The position numbers and the translations under genes are program-made. A DNA stretch of 22,749 nucleotides from an uncultured beta proteobacterium (GTDB lineage: Bacteria; Pseudomonadota; Gammaproteobacteria; Burkholderiales; Rhodocyclaceae), in contig CAIXAY010000330.1 in NCBI GenBank assembly GCA_903917505.1, forward strand, positions 1 through 22,749, read 5' to 3'. Below the pieces are notes generated by a model. It saw only the letters and a list, made by a program, of their open reading frames with translations. It was not told the DNA's origin and did no database searches. Position 1 is the stretch's first letter; the number at the start of each line of letters is the position of its first letter. This document shows, piece after piece, positions 15,166 through 22,749 of this stretch.

Positions 15166-15569
15166 TATCTTCCCCTCGGCTGCCAAGTGTAGTTTTGCCG
15201 TGCCCGGCCAGCGGCCACCCAGCGGCTGGCGAACAGCTGACTGCCCGGCCAGTAGGTGCGCATGATCGGCGCCGCCTGGCGCCGCAGTGTCAATTTGTGT
15301 TTCATGGTCGCGATCAGGATGGCCGCCACCAGATCCGCCGGCATCCCGTTGACCGTCGCCGGTTCGGGCACCTGCGCTCCGATCGCGTCATCGGCGACCG
15401 CCGCGATGCGCTCGGCTTCGGCGTGCGTCTCGTGCGCCGACATCGGCTCCTTCGGTTCCTTGTCGAGCACCAGGACGAGCATCAGCAAGCCCCAGAGCAA
15501 TGCCAGCAGCGCGAAGACCAGCCCCATTCCGAGCACGGTCATCTGCAAACCCCAGGCCAAATTTTCCAT
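15165..15569 (-). CDS. OadG-family small membrane subunit of the decarboxylase
   Basis: A 134-residue protein with one N-terminal membrane span (about 8-36, very Leu/Val-rich) and a soluble tail. OadG/MmdD subunits bind the carboxyltransferase and the beta subunit and hold the complex together. The tail carries a segment near 75-105 (MPADLVAAILIATMKHKLTLRR) followed by a Trp/Arg-rich end (SRWVAAGRARQNYTWQPRGR). This end resembles that seen in OadG-like proteins encoded next to acyl-CoA decarboxylases. The ATG has an AGAGG site 5 nt upstream, and the gene starts 12 nt after the carboxyltransferase. OadG sequences diverge widely, so the call rests on length, topology and position. Confidence 0.85.
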   Translation of the reverse strand: MENLAWGLQMTVLGMGLVFALLALLWGLLMLVLVLDKEPKEPMSAHETHAEAERIAAVADDAIGAQVPEPATVNGMPADLVAAILIATMKHKLTLRRQAAPIMRTYWPGSQLFASRWVAAGRARQNYTWQPRGR

Positions 15570-15581
15570 GAGAGCCTCTCG

Positions 15582-17140
15582 TCAGATCGGGGTCAGGCCG
15601 TGCTTCTTGGCCGGGTTCATCTGCACCTTGGTGCGCAGGACTTCGAGCGCACGCGCCAGACGCGGACGCGTTTCGCGCGGTTCGATGACTTCGTCGATCT
15701 GGCCGACGTCGGCGGCGCGGTAGGGATTGAAGAACTTCTCGCGATACTCGGCGAGCAGTTCCAGCTCACGCGCGGCCGGGTCGGCGGCGCCCGTGATCTC
15801 GGCGCGGAAGAGAACGCGAACGGCCGCTTCGGCACCCATCACGGCGATCTGCGCGGTTGGCCAGGCGAAGGTCACGTCGTTGCGCATCTGCTTGGAGCCC
15901 ATGGCGACGTAGGCGCCGCCCATGGCCTTGCGCGTCACCACGGAGATCTTCGGCACGGTCGCTTCGCAATAGGCGTAAATGATCTTCGCGCCGTGGCGAA
16001 TCACGCCGCCGTATTCCTGGCCGGTGCCGGGCAGGAAGCCCGGGCAGTCGACGAAGGTCACGATCGGCACGTTGAAGGCATCGCACAGTCGGATGAAGCG
16101 CGCGATCTTGTCGGAAGCGTCGATGTTGAGCGCGCCGGACATGAAGCACGGCTGGTTGGCGACGATGCCGATCGAATAGCCATCGAGACGAGCGAAACCG
16201 ATGACCGCGTTGGCGGCGAAGTTCGGCTGGATTTCAAGGAAGCTGTCCTGGTCGAAAATCGAGGCGATCGCATCGCGAATGTCGTAAGGCGTATTCTCGC
16301 CGTCCGGGATCAGTTCGTTGAGCGCTTCGTCCATGCGCGTGACCGGGTCTTCCGGGGTCAGCTGCGGTGGATCTTCATTGTTGTTCTGCGGCAGATAGCT
16401 CAAGAGCAATTTGGTCAGGGCGATGGCTTCGACCTCGGTGTCGGTGGCGAGGTGCGCGACGCCGCTGCGGCCGGCATGCACGTCGGCGCCGCCGAGGTCG
16501 AGCGCGGTGACCTGCTCGCCGGTGACCGCCTTGATGACTTCCGGCCCGTCAGGAACATGCAGCTGTCGCCGCCCATGATCACGAAGTCAGTGAGTGCCGG
16601 CGAATACACGGCGCCACCGGCGCAAGGCCCGAGGATCACCGAAATCTGCGGCACGACGCCGGAAGCGAGCACGTTGCGCACGAAGACTTCGCCGTAGGCG
16701 GCCAGGCTGCGCACGCCCTCCTGAATCCGCGCGCCGCCAGAATCGTTGAGGCCGATGACCGGGATGCCCGCTTCGAGCGCCAGATCCTGAATCCGGCTGA
16801 TCTTCTGCGATTGGACTTCAGAGAACGATCCACCGAGGACAGTGAAGTCCTGCGCGAAAGCCGCAACGCGGCGTCCATTGATCTTGCCGAAACCGGTGAC
16901 GATGCCGTCGCCCGGATAACGATGCTTGTCGAGTCCGAAAGCGCTGAAATCGTGTGTCGCGAGCGCGCCGAATTCCTGGAAGGAACCTTCGTCGAGCAGG
17001 AGCGCGAGTCGCTCCCTCGCCGTCATCTTGCCGCGTTCGTGCTGCTGATCGATACGCTTTTGACCGCCACCGAGCACGGCCCGGCTGCGCATCTCGCGCA
17101 ACACCTCAAGGTGCTTCTTCGTTTTTCCGCCCGTCGTCAT
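15582..17140 (-). pseudogene. mmdA: Methylmalonyl-CoA decarboxylase carboxyltransferase subunit (MmdA/PccB-like), frameshifted
   Basis: The two pieces together give a 519-residue carboxyltransferase of the MmdA/PccB family (usual length 510-520). The N-terminal crotonase-like half is in one frame (17140 to about 16548), with [13 protein letters not shown] and [13 protein letters not shown]. The C-terminal half is in another (about 16546-15582), starting at [12 protein letters not shown] and containing TRKAMGGAYVAMGSKQ. Family alignment expects ...MFLTGPEVIK...; the sequence reads MFLTGRKSS, which is repaired by adding one base in the run at 16541-16548. As written, the N-terminal piece would continue about 30 residues out of frame. 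All else is intact and the operon downstream is complete, so this may be a sequencing or assembly error or a recent mutation. The ATG at 17140 has a GGAGG site 8 nt upstream. The subunit transfers CO2 from methylmalonyl-CoA (or a related acyl-CoA) to biotin. Confidence 0.88.
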
Positions 17141-17214
17141 CGTAACTTCCTCCGGCAATTTCGCTCGCTGAACACACCCAAGAAAAAAGGTGGCTGATAG
17201 AAAACAAACGGCGA

Positions 17215-17243
17215 ATTATCGCCGCGCGCGACAATGGGGTCAA
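17215..17243 (-). promoter_or_regulatory. Predicted sigma-70 promoter of the decarboxylase operon
   Basis: On the minus strand TTGACC (17238-17243) and GATAAT (17215-17220) are 17 bp apart, each one mismatch from consensus. This is the best-formed promoter in the window. Transcription would start near 17208, about 68 nt before the carboxyltransferase ATG, and cover all four subunits down to the terminator at 13461-13492. Confidence 0.65.
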
Positions 17244-17400
17244 CGAAAAAGTTCCGAAAAGGCTGGCTGAAAATCACTGGATGCCCAATTTGGCAAGGCT
17301 TTCAGCACTATCGTGCAGTCCCCGTCGACATCTTGTTTGGGTGCTTCAGGCACCCGTGCCCGCGTAGAACCGGGCGCGTTTTCAGACCTCTAGAGGCCGC

Positions 17401-17428
17401 TTTGCGATCCGCTGACAAAGGGTAGAAT
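17401..17428 (+). promoter_or_regulatory. Predicted promoter of the EF-G-like gene
   Basis: TAGAAT (17423-17428) with TTTGCG (17401-17406) 16 bp upstream gives a moderate sigma-70 match. The leader to the ATG at 17529 would be about 95 nt. plsB follows 30 bp after the EF-G-like gene and may share this promoter. Confidence 0.4.
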
Positions 17429-17528
17429 GAGCGACGTTGCGGATGGATCTTGCGTAGTCTTTGCTCTGCGTGGGCATCGCTGTTTCGCGCCCCAGGCAGT
17501 GCGTCTTTCGACATAATTGGGAGAAAAC

Positions 17529-19583
17529 ATGGGTCAGAATGTAACCGCCAATCTTCGTACTGTAGCCCTCGTCGGCCACGGCGCAGCGGGCAAGACAACA
17601 CTTGCCGAATCACTGCTCGCCGCGACCGGCGCAATCGCCAGCCGGGGAATGGTTGAAAAGGGAAACACCGTTTGCGATTTTGACCCGCAGGAGAAAGAAC
17701 TCGGGCATTCACTCAATTCCGCCATGGTCAGCGTCGGCTGGCTGGGCACCCAGATACATATCGTCGACACGCCGGGCTATCCCGACTTCGCCGGACAGGC
17801 GATCGGCGCACTCGCCGGGGTCGACACGGCGCTGGTGGTGATCAATGCGCAAAACGGCATCGAGTTGTCGACCGAGCGCATGATGCGCCTCGCGGCGGGG
17901 CGCAATCTGTGCCGGATGATCGTGATCAACAAGATCGACGCCGACAACGTCGACCTCGCCAAGGTGGTCGGCGAGATTCGCGAGGCCTTCGGCCGCGAAT
18001 GCATGCTGCTCGACCTGCCGACGCATAACGGCCAGGACGTCGTTGAACTGCTCGGCCACGACAGCGGCGAGAGCGATTTCGAATCGGTCGCCGTCGCGCA
18101 CCGCGCCCTGATCGACCAGATCGTCGAAGAAGATGAAGACCTGCTCGCGCGCTACCTCGACGAAGGCACCGACCCGAGCCTCGAAGAACTGCACACCCCA
18201 TTCGAAAAAGCCCTGCGCGCCGGCCACCTGATCCCGATCCTTTTCGTTTCGGCGAAAACCGGCGCCGGCATTCCGCAACTGCTCGATGCGCTGGCCAAGC
18301 TCGCGCCGAGCCCCGCTGAAGGAAATCCGCCGCCCTTCTACAAAGGAGATCCAGGCAACCCGAACAGCGTGCCCTTTGATGCTGTTCCCGATGCCAGCAA
18401 GCATGTCCTCGCGCATGTCTTCAAGGTCGTCAGCGACCCGTTCATCGGCAAGCTCGGGGTATTCCGCGTGCATCAGGGGACGATCAAGCGGGATTCGCAG
18501 TTGCTGGTCGGCGACGCCAAGCGTCCGTTCAAGGTCGGCCACCTCTACCATCTGCAGGGCAAGGAATACGTCGAGGTCGAAGCACTGGTGCCCGGCGATA
18601 TCGGCGCCATCGCCAAGGTCGACGAGATTGAGTTTGACTGCGTTCTGCACGACTCGCATGGCGAGGCTCATATCCACCTGAAGCCGCTCGAATTCCCGCA
18701 GCCGATGCAGGGGCTCGCGGTAGAAACCAAGAAGAAGGCCGACGAGCAACGCCTCTTCGACGTGCTGCACAAGCTCGAGATCGAAGACCCCTGCTTCAAG
18801 GTCGAGCGTCACCCGACGACCAACGAGACGGTGATCCGCGGCCTCGGCGAGATGCACCTGCGCGCCAAGCTTGCGCGCATGGCGCAGCAATACAAGATCG
18901 AACTCGAGACGCGCGTGCCGCAGATCGCCTATCGCGAAACGATCACCGCCAAGGCCGAAGGCCACTGCCGGCACAAGAAGCAAAGCGGCGGCGCCGGCCA
19001 GTTCGGCGAAGTGATGCTGCGCGTCGAGCCGCGCGAACGCGGCGCCGGTTTCGAGTTCGTCGATATCGTCAAGGGCGGCACCATCCCCGGCGTCTTCATG
19101 GCGGCGGTCGAGAAGGGCGTGCGCCAGGCGCTCGAGGACGGCGTGGTCGGCGGCTTCCCGGTGCACGACCTGCGCGTCATCGTCTATGACGGCAAATCGC
19201 ACGCCGTCGACAGCAAGGACATCGCCTTCTTCACTGCCGGCCGCAAGGCGACGATCACCGCCATCCAGGCGGCGACGCCGATCATTCTCGAGCCGATCGT
19301 CGACATCGAGATCCTGGCGCCCGAAGCGGCTATCGGCGATCTGACCGGCGACCTCTCGAGCAAGCGCGGGCAGGTGACTGGAACGCAGCCGCGTGGCGCC
19401 GGCAGCATGTCGATCGGCGGCAAGATCCCGCTTGCCGAACTCGACGACTACCAGGGCCGATTGAAATCGCTGACGGGCGGACAGGGTTCCTACAGCATCA
19501 CCTTTTCGCACTACGCGCCGGTGCCGGCGGCAACCCAGCAGCAACTCGCCGCGCAAAACAAGCCGGTCGTTGAAGATGACTGA
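17529..19583 (+). CDS. fusA: Elongation factor G-like translational GTPase (EF-G paralogue)
   Basis: A 684-residue protein with EF-G domain order: GTPase domain (about 10-270), domain II (about 295-390), domains III-V (to about 665). The P-loop is GHGAAGKTT (16-24), not the AHIDAGKTT of canonical EF-G. G3 is DTPGYPDF (80-87), in which Tyr replaces the catalytic His of DTPGH, and G4 is NKID (134-137). The canonical RGITI switch I sequence is also missing (here KELGHSLNSA). These marks place it with EF-G2-type paralogues, not with the housekeeping factor of the str operon, and no rpsL, rpsG or tuf neighbours are present. The ATG at 17529 is used because GGGAGA lies just upstream; an in-frame TTG at 17517 is weaker. 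The cellular role of this paralogue group is unclear, possibly a ribosome function under special conditions. Confidence 0.88.
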   Translation: MGQNVTANLRTVALVGHGAAGKTTLAESLLAATGAIASRGMVEKGNTVCDFDPQEKELGHSLNSAMVSVGWLGTQIHIVDTPGYPDFAGQAIGALAGVDTALVVINAQNGIELSTERMMRLAAGRNLCRMIVINKIDADNVDLAKVVGEIREAFGRECMLLDLPTHNGQDVVELLGHDSGESDFESVAVAHRALIDQIVEEDEDLLARYLDEGTDPSLEELHTPFEKALRAGHLIPILFVSAKTGAGIPQLLDALAKLAPSPAEGNPPPFYKGDPGNPNSVPFDAVPDASKHVLAHVFKVVSDPFIGKLGVFRVHQGTIKRDSQLLVGDAKRPFKVGHLYHLQGKEYVEVEALVPGDIGAIAKVDEIEFDCVLHDSHGEAHIHLKPLEFPQPMQGLAVETKKKADEQRLFDVLHKLEIEDPCFKVERHPTTNETVIRGLGEMHLRAKLARMAQQYKIELETRVPQIAYRETITAKAEGHCRHKKQSGGAGQFGEVMLRVEPRERGAGFEFVDIVKGGTIPGVFMAAVEKGVRQALEDGVVGGFPVHDLRVIVYDGKSHAVDSKDIAFFTAGRKATITAIQAATPIILEPIVDIEILAPEAAIGDLTGDLSSKRGQVTGTQPRGAGSMSIGGKIPLAELDDYQGRLKSLTGGQGSYSITFSHYAPVPAATQQQLAAQNKPVVEDD

Positions 19584-19613
19584 CGGCGGCGCAAGCCTGC
19601 CGCGAATGTAGCA

Positions 19614-22106
19614 ATGGCCGGGTTCCTGCAGGTGCCCGGCTGGGTGCTGCCGCTGGCGCGCCGGCTGTTGTACTTCTGGGTGCGAACGACAGTGTTTCCC
19701 GAGCACCCGCAGGAGCTCGCCCTCGATCCGGCCAAGCCGGTCTGCTACGTCCTGCAGGATCACCATCTTTCGAACCTGCTGGTGCTCTTCCAGGAAGCGC
19801 AGCTGGCCGGCCTGCCATCGGCCGAAGCGCCGCTCAAGCTTGGCGCGCGCAGTTTTCCGCATGCGGCCTTCTTCCTCAACCGCAAGCACGCGCTGACCGC
19901 CACGGCGCGCGAGCGTTACGCGCACTCGCGGATGATGAGTTCCCTGGTGCACGAGGCGTTTGCCGAGGATGGCCGCGACATCCAGGTCGTTCCGGTCGTC
20001 ATCCTCTGGGGCCGCCGTCCGGACAAGCAGGAATCGATCATCAAGGCCCTCTTTTCAGAAACCTGGCGGCAGCCGGGGCCGCTGCGCCGCCTGCTGACGA
20101 TCTTGCTGCACGGCCGCAACGTCCTGGTTCGTTTCAACGCCCCGATCTTCCTGCGCGCGCTCTCGCACACCGTCGCCGACGAAGAACAGGCGTTGCGCAA
20201 GCTCTCCCGTGTCCTGCGCGTGCACTTCCGCCGTCAGCGCCAGATGGCCATCGGGCCGGACCTTTCGCATCGCAACACCCAGGTCGAGACGCTGCTGGCA
20301 GCGCCGCCGGTGCGCCTAGCGATCAAGGCCGAGGCTGGCAAGCTCGGCATCTCGATTGATGATGCGCAACTTCGCGCGCGGCGATTCGCGCTGGAGATCG
20401 CATCGGACTATTCCTACGGAACGGTGCGCGCCTTCGAAATCTTCCTGTCCTGGTTGTGGACCCACCTCTACGACGGCATCGAGATCCACAACGTCGACGC
20501 CGTCACGCAGATCGCGCCCAGCCACGGCATCGTTTATGTTCCGACGCACCGCAGCCACGTCGATTATCTGCTGCTCTCGCATATGCTGCACCGGCAGGGG
20601 CTGACGCCGCCCTACATCGCCGCCGGCGACAACCTCAACATGCTGATCGTCGGCCCGGTGCTGCGGCGTTGCGGCGCCTTCTTCCTGCGCCGCAGCTTCA
20701 AGGGCGAAGCCCTTTATGCCGCCGTATTCCACGAATACCTGCATCTGATGCTGACCCGCGGCTTTCCGCTCAAGTACTTCATCGAGGGCGGCCGCAGCCG
20801 CAGCGGCCGCACGCTGATGCCCAAGGCCGGCATCCTCGGCATGACGGTACGCAGCTTCATTCGCGAGCACACGCGCCCGCTCGTCTTCGTTCCGGTCTAT
20901 ATCGGCTACGAGAAGGTCATGGAAGGGCGCACCTATCTGCGCGAATTGGCCGGCAAGCCCAAGCAGCGCGAATCGCTGTGGGGCGTCCTGCAAAGCGCGC
21001 GCAAGATCAAGCGCGTCTTCGGCAAGGCCTATATCAACTTCGGAGAGCCGCTGGCCCTCGGCGAATTCCTCGACTCCTTCCGCCCCGGCTGGGCCGAAGC
21101 CGGCGACAGCGCCGAGAGCGTCGACATTCCGGCGGACTGGGCGCGCGAAGCGACGAACTGCGCGGCCAACGAACTGGCCAGGCGCCTTAATGAAGCGGCG
21201 GTCATCAATCCGGTCAACCTGATCGCGCTGGCCCTCTTGTCCACCCCGCGGCACACCGCCGACGAACAGGTACTCAACCGGCTGCTCGATCATTACCAGG
21301 CGCTGATCGCCGGCGCGCCTTATTCGTCAAGAACCGTTGCGTGCGCCCTCGACGCCAGGCAGATCGTCGCTTACGTCGAAAGGCTGGGGATCGCCGAGCG
21401 CCTCACACATCCGCTCGGCGACCTGATTCGCGTGAGCGAAGGCGAAGCGCCTCTGCTCGCCTATTTCCGCAACAATGTGCTGCACCTTTTCGCTTTGCCG
21501 GCGCTGATCGCCTGCCTGCTCAATCACAACCGGTATCTGAGCGTCGAGCGCGTCACCGAGGCCGTTATCGGAATCTATAGCCTGATGCGCACCGAGTTGT
21601 TCCTGCACTGGTCGCCGGAAGCGCTGCCGGCTGCGATGGCGGCAATCATCGATGTCTTCGTTGCCCGCGGTCTGCTGCGGCGTGAAGACCATGGGCGACT
21701 GTCAGCGCCCGAGCCGAACAGCCCCGAGTTTGCCGAACTGCGCCTGATCGGCGAGACCATACGCCCTGTCCTGGAGCGCCACTTTCTCACCCTGGCGCTG
21801 CTGCAGCACGGCGGGTCAGGCCGCCGTACGCGCCGTGCGCTGGAAAACGATTGCCATTTGCTGGCCCAGCGCCTGGCCCTGCTCTATGAATTCAACGCCC
21901 CGGAACAGCCCGAGATCGCGAACTTTTCCGCGCTGATCGCCCAACTGATCGATTCCGACCTCCTGCGGGAGAATGAAACCGGGCTGTTGCATTTCGACGA
22001 GCGCATCACCACGCCGCTGGCCCACGCCGAACTCGTATTGCCCGCGGAAGTGCGGCAGACGATACGGCGCATGGCCTTCACAGCCGGCGTGGCCGAAGCG
22101 ACCTAG
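19614..22106 (+). CDS. plsB: Glycerol-3-phosphate 1-O-acyltransferase PlsB
   Basis: An 830-residue long-form acyltransferase, close to E. coli PlsB (807). It catalyses acylation of sn-glycerol 3-phosphate at position 1, the first step of phospholipid synthesis, at the inner membrane. Acyltransferase motifs are in order: THRSHVDYLLL (HX4D, His312 and Asp317), DNLNMLIVGPVLRRCGAFFLRR (block II), FIEGGRSRSGR (about 389-399, block III) and VFVPVYIGYEKV (block IV). His312/Asp317 sit close to the positions known in E. coli (306/311). The start at 19614 is the only suitable ATG, with a poor ribosome site, 30 nt after the EF-G-like gene. The last codons abut an IS630-type element, and the TA of the TAG stop could be the element's target dinucleotide, so the natural C-terminus might have been slightly different. 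Confidence 0.95.
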   Translation: MAGFLQVPGWVLPLARRLLYFWVRTTVFPEHPQELALDPAKPVCYVLQDHHLSNLLVLFQEAQLAGLPSAEAPLKLGARSFPHAAFFLNRKHALTATARERYAHSRMMSSLVHEAFAEDGRDIQVVPVVILWGRRPDKQESIIKALFSETWRQPGPLRRLLTILLHGRNVLVRFNAPIFLRALSHTVADEEQALRKLSRVLRVHFRRQRQMAIGPDLSHRNTQVETLLAAPPVRLAIKAEAGKLGISIDDAQLRARRFALEIASDYSYGTVRAFEIFLSWLWTHLYDGIEIHNVDAVTQIAPSHGIVYVPTHRSHVDYLLLSHMLHRQGLTPPYIAAGDNLNMLIVGPVLRRCGAFFLRRSFKGEALYAAVFHEYLHLMLTRGFPLKYFIEGGRSRSGRTLMPKAGILGMTVRSFIREHTRPLVFVPVYIGYEKVMEGRTYLRELAGKPKQRESLWGVLQSARKIKRVFGKAYINFGEPLALGEFLDSFRPGWAEAGDSAESVDIPADWAREATNCAANELARRLNEAAVINPVNLIALALLSTPRHTADEQVLNRLLDHYQALIAGAPYSSRTVACALDARQIVAYVERLGIAERLTHPLGDLIRVSEGEAPLLAYFRNNVLHLFALPALIACLLNHNRYLSVERVTEAVIGIYSLMRTELFLHWSPEALPAAMAAIIDVFVARGLLRREDHGRLSAPEPNSPEFAELRLIGETIRPVLERHFLTLALLQHGGSGRRTRRALENDCHLLAQRLALLYEFNAPEQPEIANFSALIAQLIDSDLLRENETGLLHFDERITTPLAHAELVLPAEVRQTIRRMAFTAGVAEAT

Positions 22107-22749
22107 TGTAGTGCGTCAATTAGAAGTGCTCTTATTCAAGGCAGCTCTGGCTCGGGTGACCTTGGCCAGGATATCCGACGCCTTGGCCGTCCAAATGAAG
22201 GGCTTGGGGTTGGCGTTGTGCGCCGCGATGTATTCGTTAATGGCAACTTCCAAGTCGGGCACGCTTCTGAACACGCCACGCCGGATTCGCTTGTCAGTAA
22301 TGTCGCGAAAGAATCGTTCGACCATGTTGAGCCACGACGAACTCGTGGGCGTGAAGTGCATATGGAATCGGGGGTGTTTGGCCAGCCAAGCCTGAACGTC
22401 GGGGGATTTGTGGGTGGCGTAGTTGTCCACCACAAGGTGAAGTTGCTTGTTCTTCGGCGTTTGGCGGTCGATCAGTTTGAGGAAGCGTAGCCATTCCTGA
22501 TGTCGGTGTAGCTGCTCAGTCATCGAGAGCACTTTGCCGGTCTGCATGTTCATGGCAGCGAACAAAGTCGTCACGCCGTTGCGTTTGTAGTCGTGGGTCA
22601 TCGTCTTGCCCCGCCCGCGCTTCATGGGCAGACCCGGTTGTGTGCGGTCAAGCGCCTGGATTTGGGTCTTCTCGTCACAGCACAATACAAGCGCGTGCTC
22701 AGGTGGATCGAGGTACAGGCCAACGATGTCCTCGAGTTTCTCGATGAAC
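22105..22749 (-). mobile_element. IS630-family insertion sequence, right part only
   Basis: The element is inferred from its transposase, which runs off the right edge; the other end and its inverted repeat are outside the window. IS630-type elements insert at TA and duplicate it. The TA at 22104-22105, inside the plsB stop codon, is the best candidate for the near boundary, with the short non-coding end at about 22106-22115. The exact boundary is uncertain by several bases. Confidence 0.7.
22116..22749 (-). CDS. IS630-family transposase (DDE), N-terminus outside window
   Basis: The frame is open from the right edge to the TGA at 22116 (210 codons visible). It covers the DDE catalytic domain of an IS630-type transposase: first Asp in [19 protein letters not shown], second Asp in [10 protein letters not shown], and the Glu in [12 protein letters not shown] with spacing normal for the family. 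All three catalytic residues are present, so the visible part looks intact. The missing part would hold the helix-turn-helix DNA-binding region. It is transcribed toward plsB, convergent with it. Confidence 0.93.
   Translation of the reverse strand, partial: FIEKLEDIVGLYLDPPEHALVLCCDEKTQIQALDRTQPGLPMKRGRGKTMTHDYKRNGVTTLFAAMNMQTGKVLSMTEQLHRHQEWLRFLKLIDRQTPKNKQLHLVVDNYATHKSPDVQAWLAKHPRFHMHFTPTSSSWLNMVERFFRDITDKRIRRGVFRSVPDLEVAINEYIAAHNANPKPFIWTAKASDILAKVTRARAALNKSTSN

Larger units (their letters stand above)
17141..17528. other. Divergent intergenic region, mmdA / EF-G-like gene
   Basis: This 388-bp stretch contains two predicted promoters (listed separately), the hairpin GGGTGC-TTCAG-GCACCC (17339-17355) and the palindrome CCTCTAGAGG (17388-17397). 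Short open frames exist on both strands but lack ribosome sites and family features. No tRNA or known RNA is recognised. Confidence 0.6.

Noticed and set aside
17234..17425. 63-codon open frame between mmdA and the EF-G-like gene
   Set aside because: It overlaps predicted promoters for both neighbours, has no ribosome site and no recognisable feature.
17709..19952. Very long open frame on the strand opposite the EF-G-like gene, and similar ones opposite the CoA-transferase (9973-11901) and the decarboxylase genes (13615-14910, 15195-16697)
   Set aside because: They mirror the codons of clearly recognised genes in GC-rich DNA, show low-complexity Arg/Ala/Asp-rich content and have no family motif or ribosome site.
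1..22749. CRISPR arrays, tRNA or rRNA genes, phage modules, known riboswitches
   Set aside because: None of the expected repeats or conserved sequences was seen on reading both strands by eye.

Overview
The window is GC-rich, densely coded DNA, most likely from a betaproteobacterium of the Rhodocyclaceae (Propionivibrio/Accumulibacter-like). This is inferred from the gene content: a Na+-pumping methylmalonyl-CoA-type decarboxylase, long PlsB, XdhC/MocA and the codon bias. It was not tested by any search.

Region 1 (1-6430) is a carbon-catabolic cluster under an AraC-type regulator. On the minus strand lie a zinc alcohol dehydrogenase (cut by the left edge), a CoA-acylating MmsA-type aldehyde dehydrogenase, an RpiB/LacAB-like isomerase and a transketolase split into two overlapping genes. 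The araC gene is divergent from the dehydrogenase. A 51-bp block (47/51 identical) sits just upstream of a similar -35/-10 pair in front of both the dehydrogenase and the transketolase operon, which marks a small regulon. The two dehydrogenases also share a near-identical N-terminal extension and leader. The gene set resembles transketolase-based pathways such as sulfoglycolysis by transketolase, or tetrose and apiose routes. The substrate cannot be read from the window.

Region 2 (6435-8104) holds xdhC and mocA, overlapping by ATGA. They are maturation factors for a molybdenum hydroxylase that is not in the window.

Region 3 (8140-13492) has a LysR regulator divergent from an SDR dehydrogenase, a long family I CoA-transferase and a GntP-family permease. 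Together these fit uptake and activation of a hydroxy acid such as 3-hydroxybutyrate. A strong hairpin terminator closes the region.

Region 4 (13531-17243, minus) is the Na+-translocating decarboxylase operon: carboxyltransferase, OadG-type small subunit, biotin carrier and beta membrane subunit. The carboxyltransferase reading frame is broken by an apparent one-base deletion near 16545.

Region 5 (17401-22749) has an EF-G paralogue lacking the usual catalytic histidine, then plsB, and finally an IS630-family insertion sequence that starts at the plsB stop codon and runs off the right edge. No tRNA, rRNA, CRISPR array or phage module was seen.
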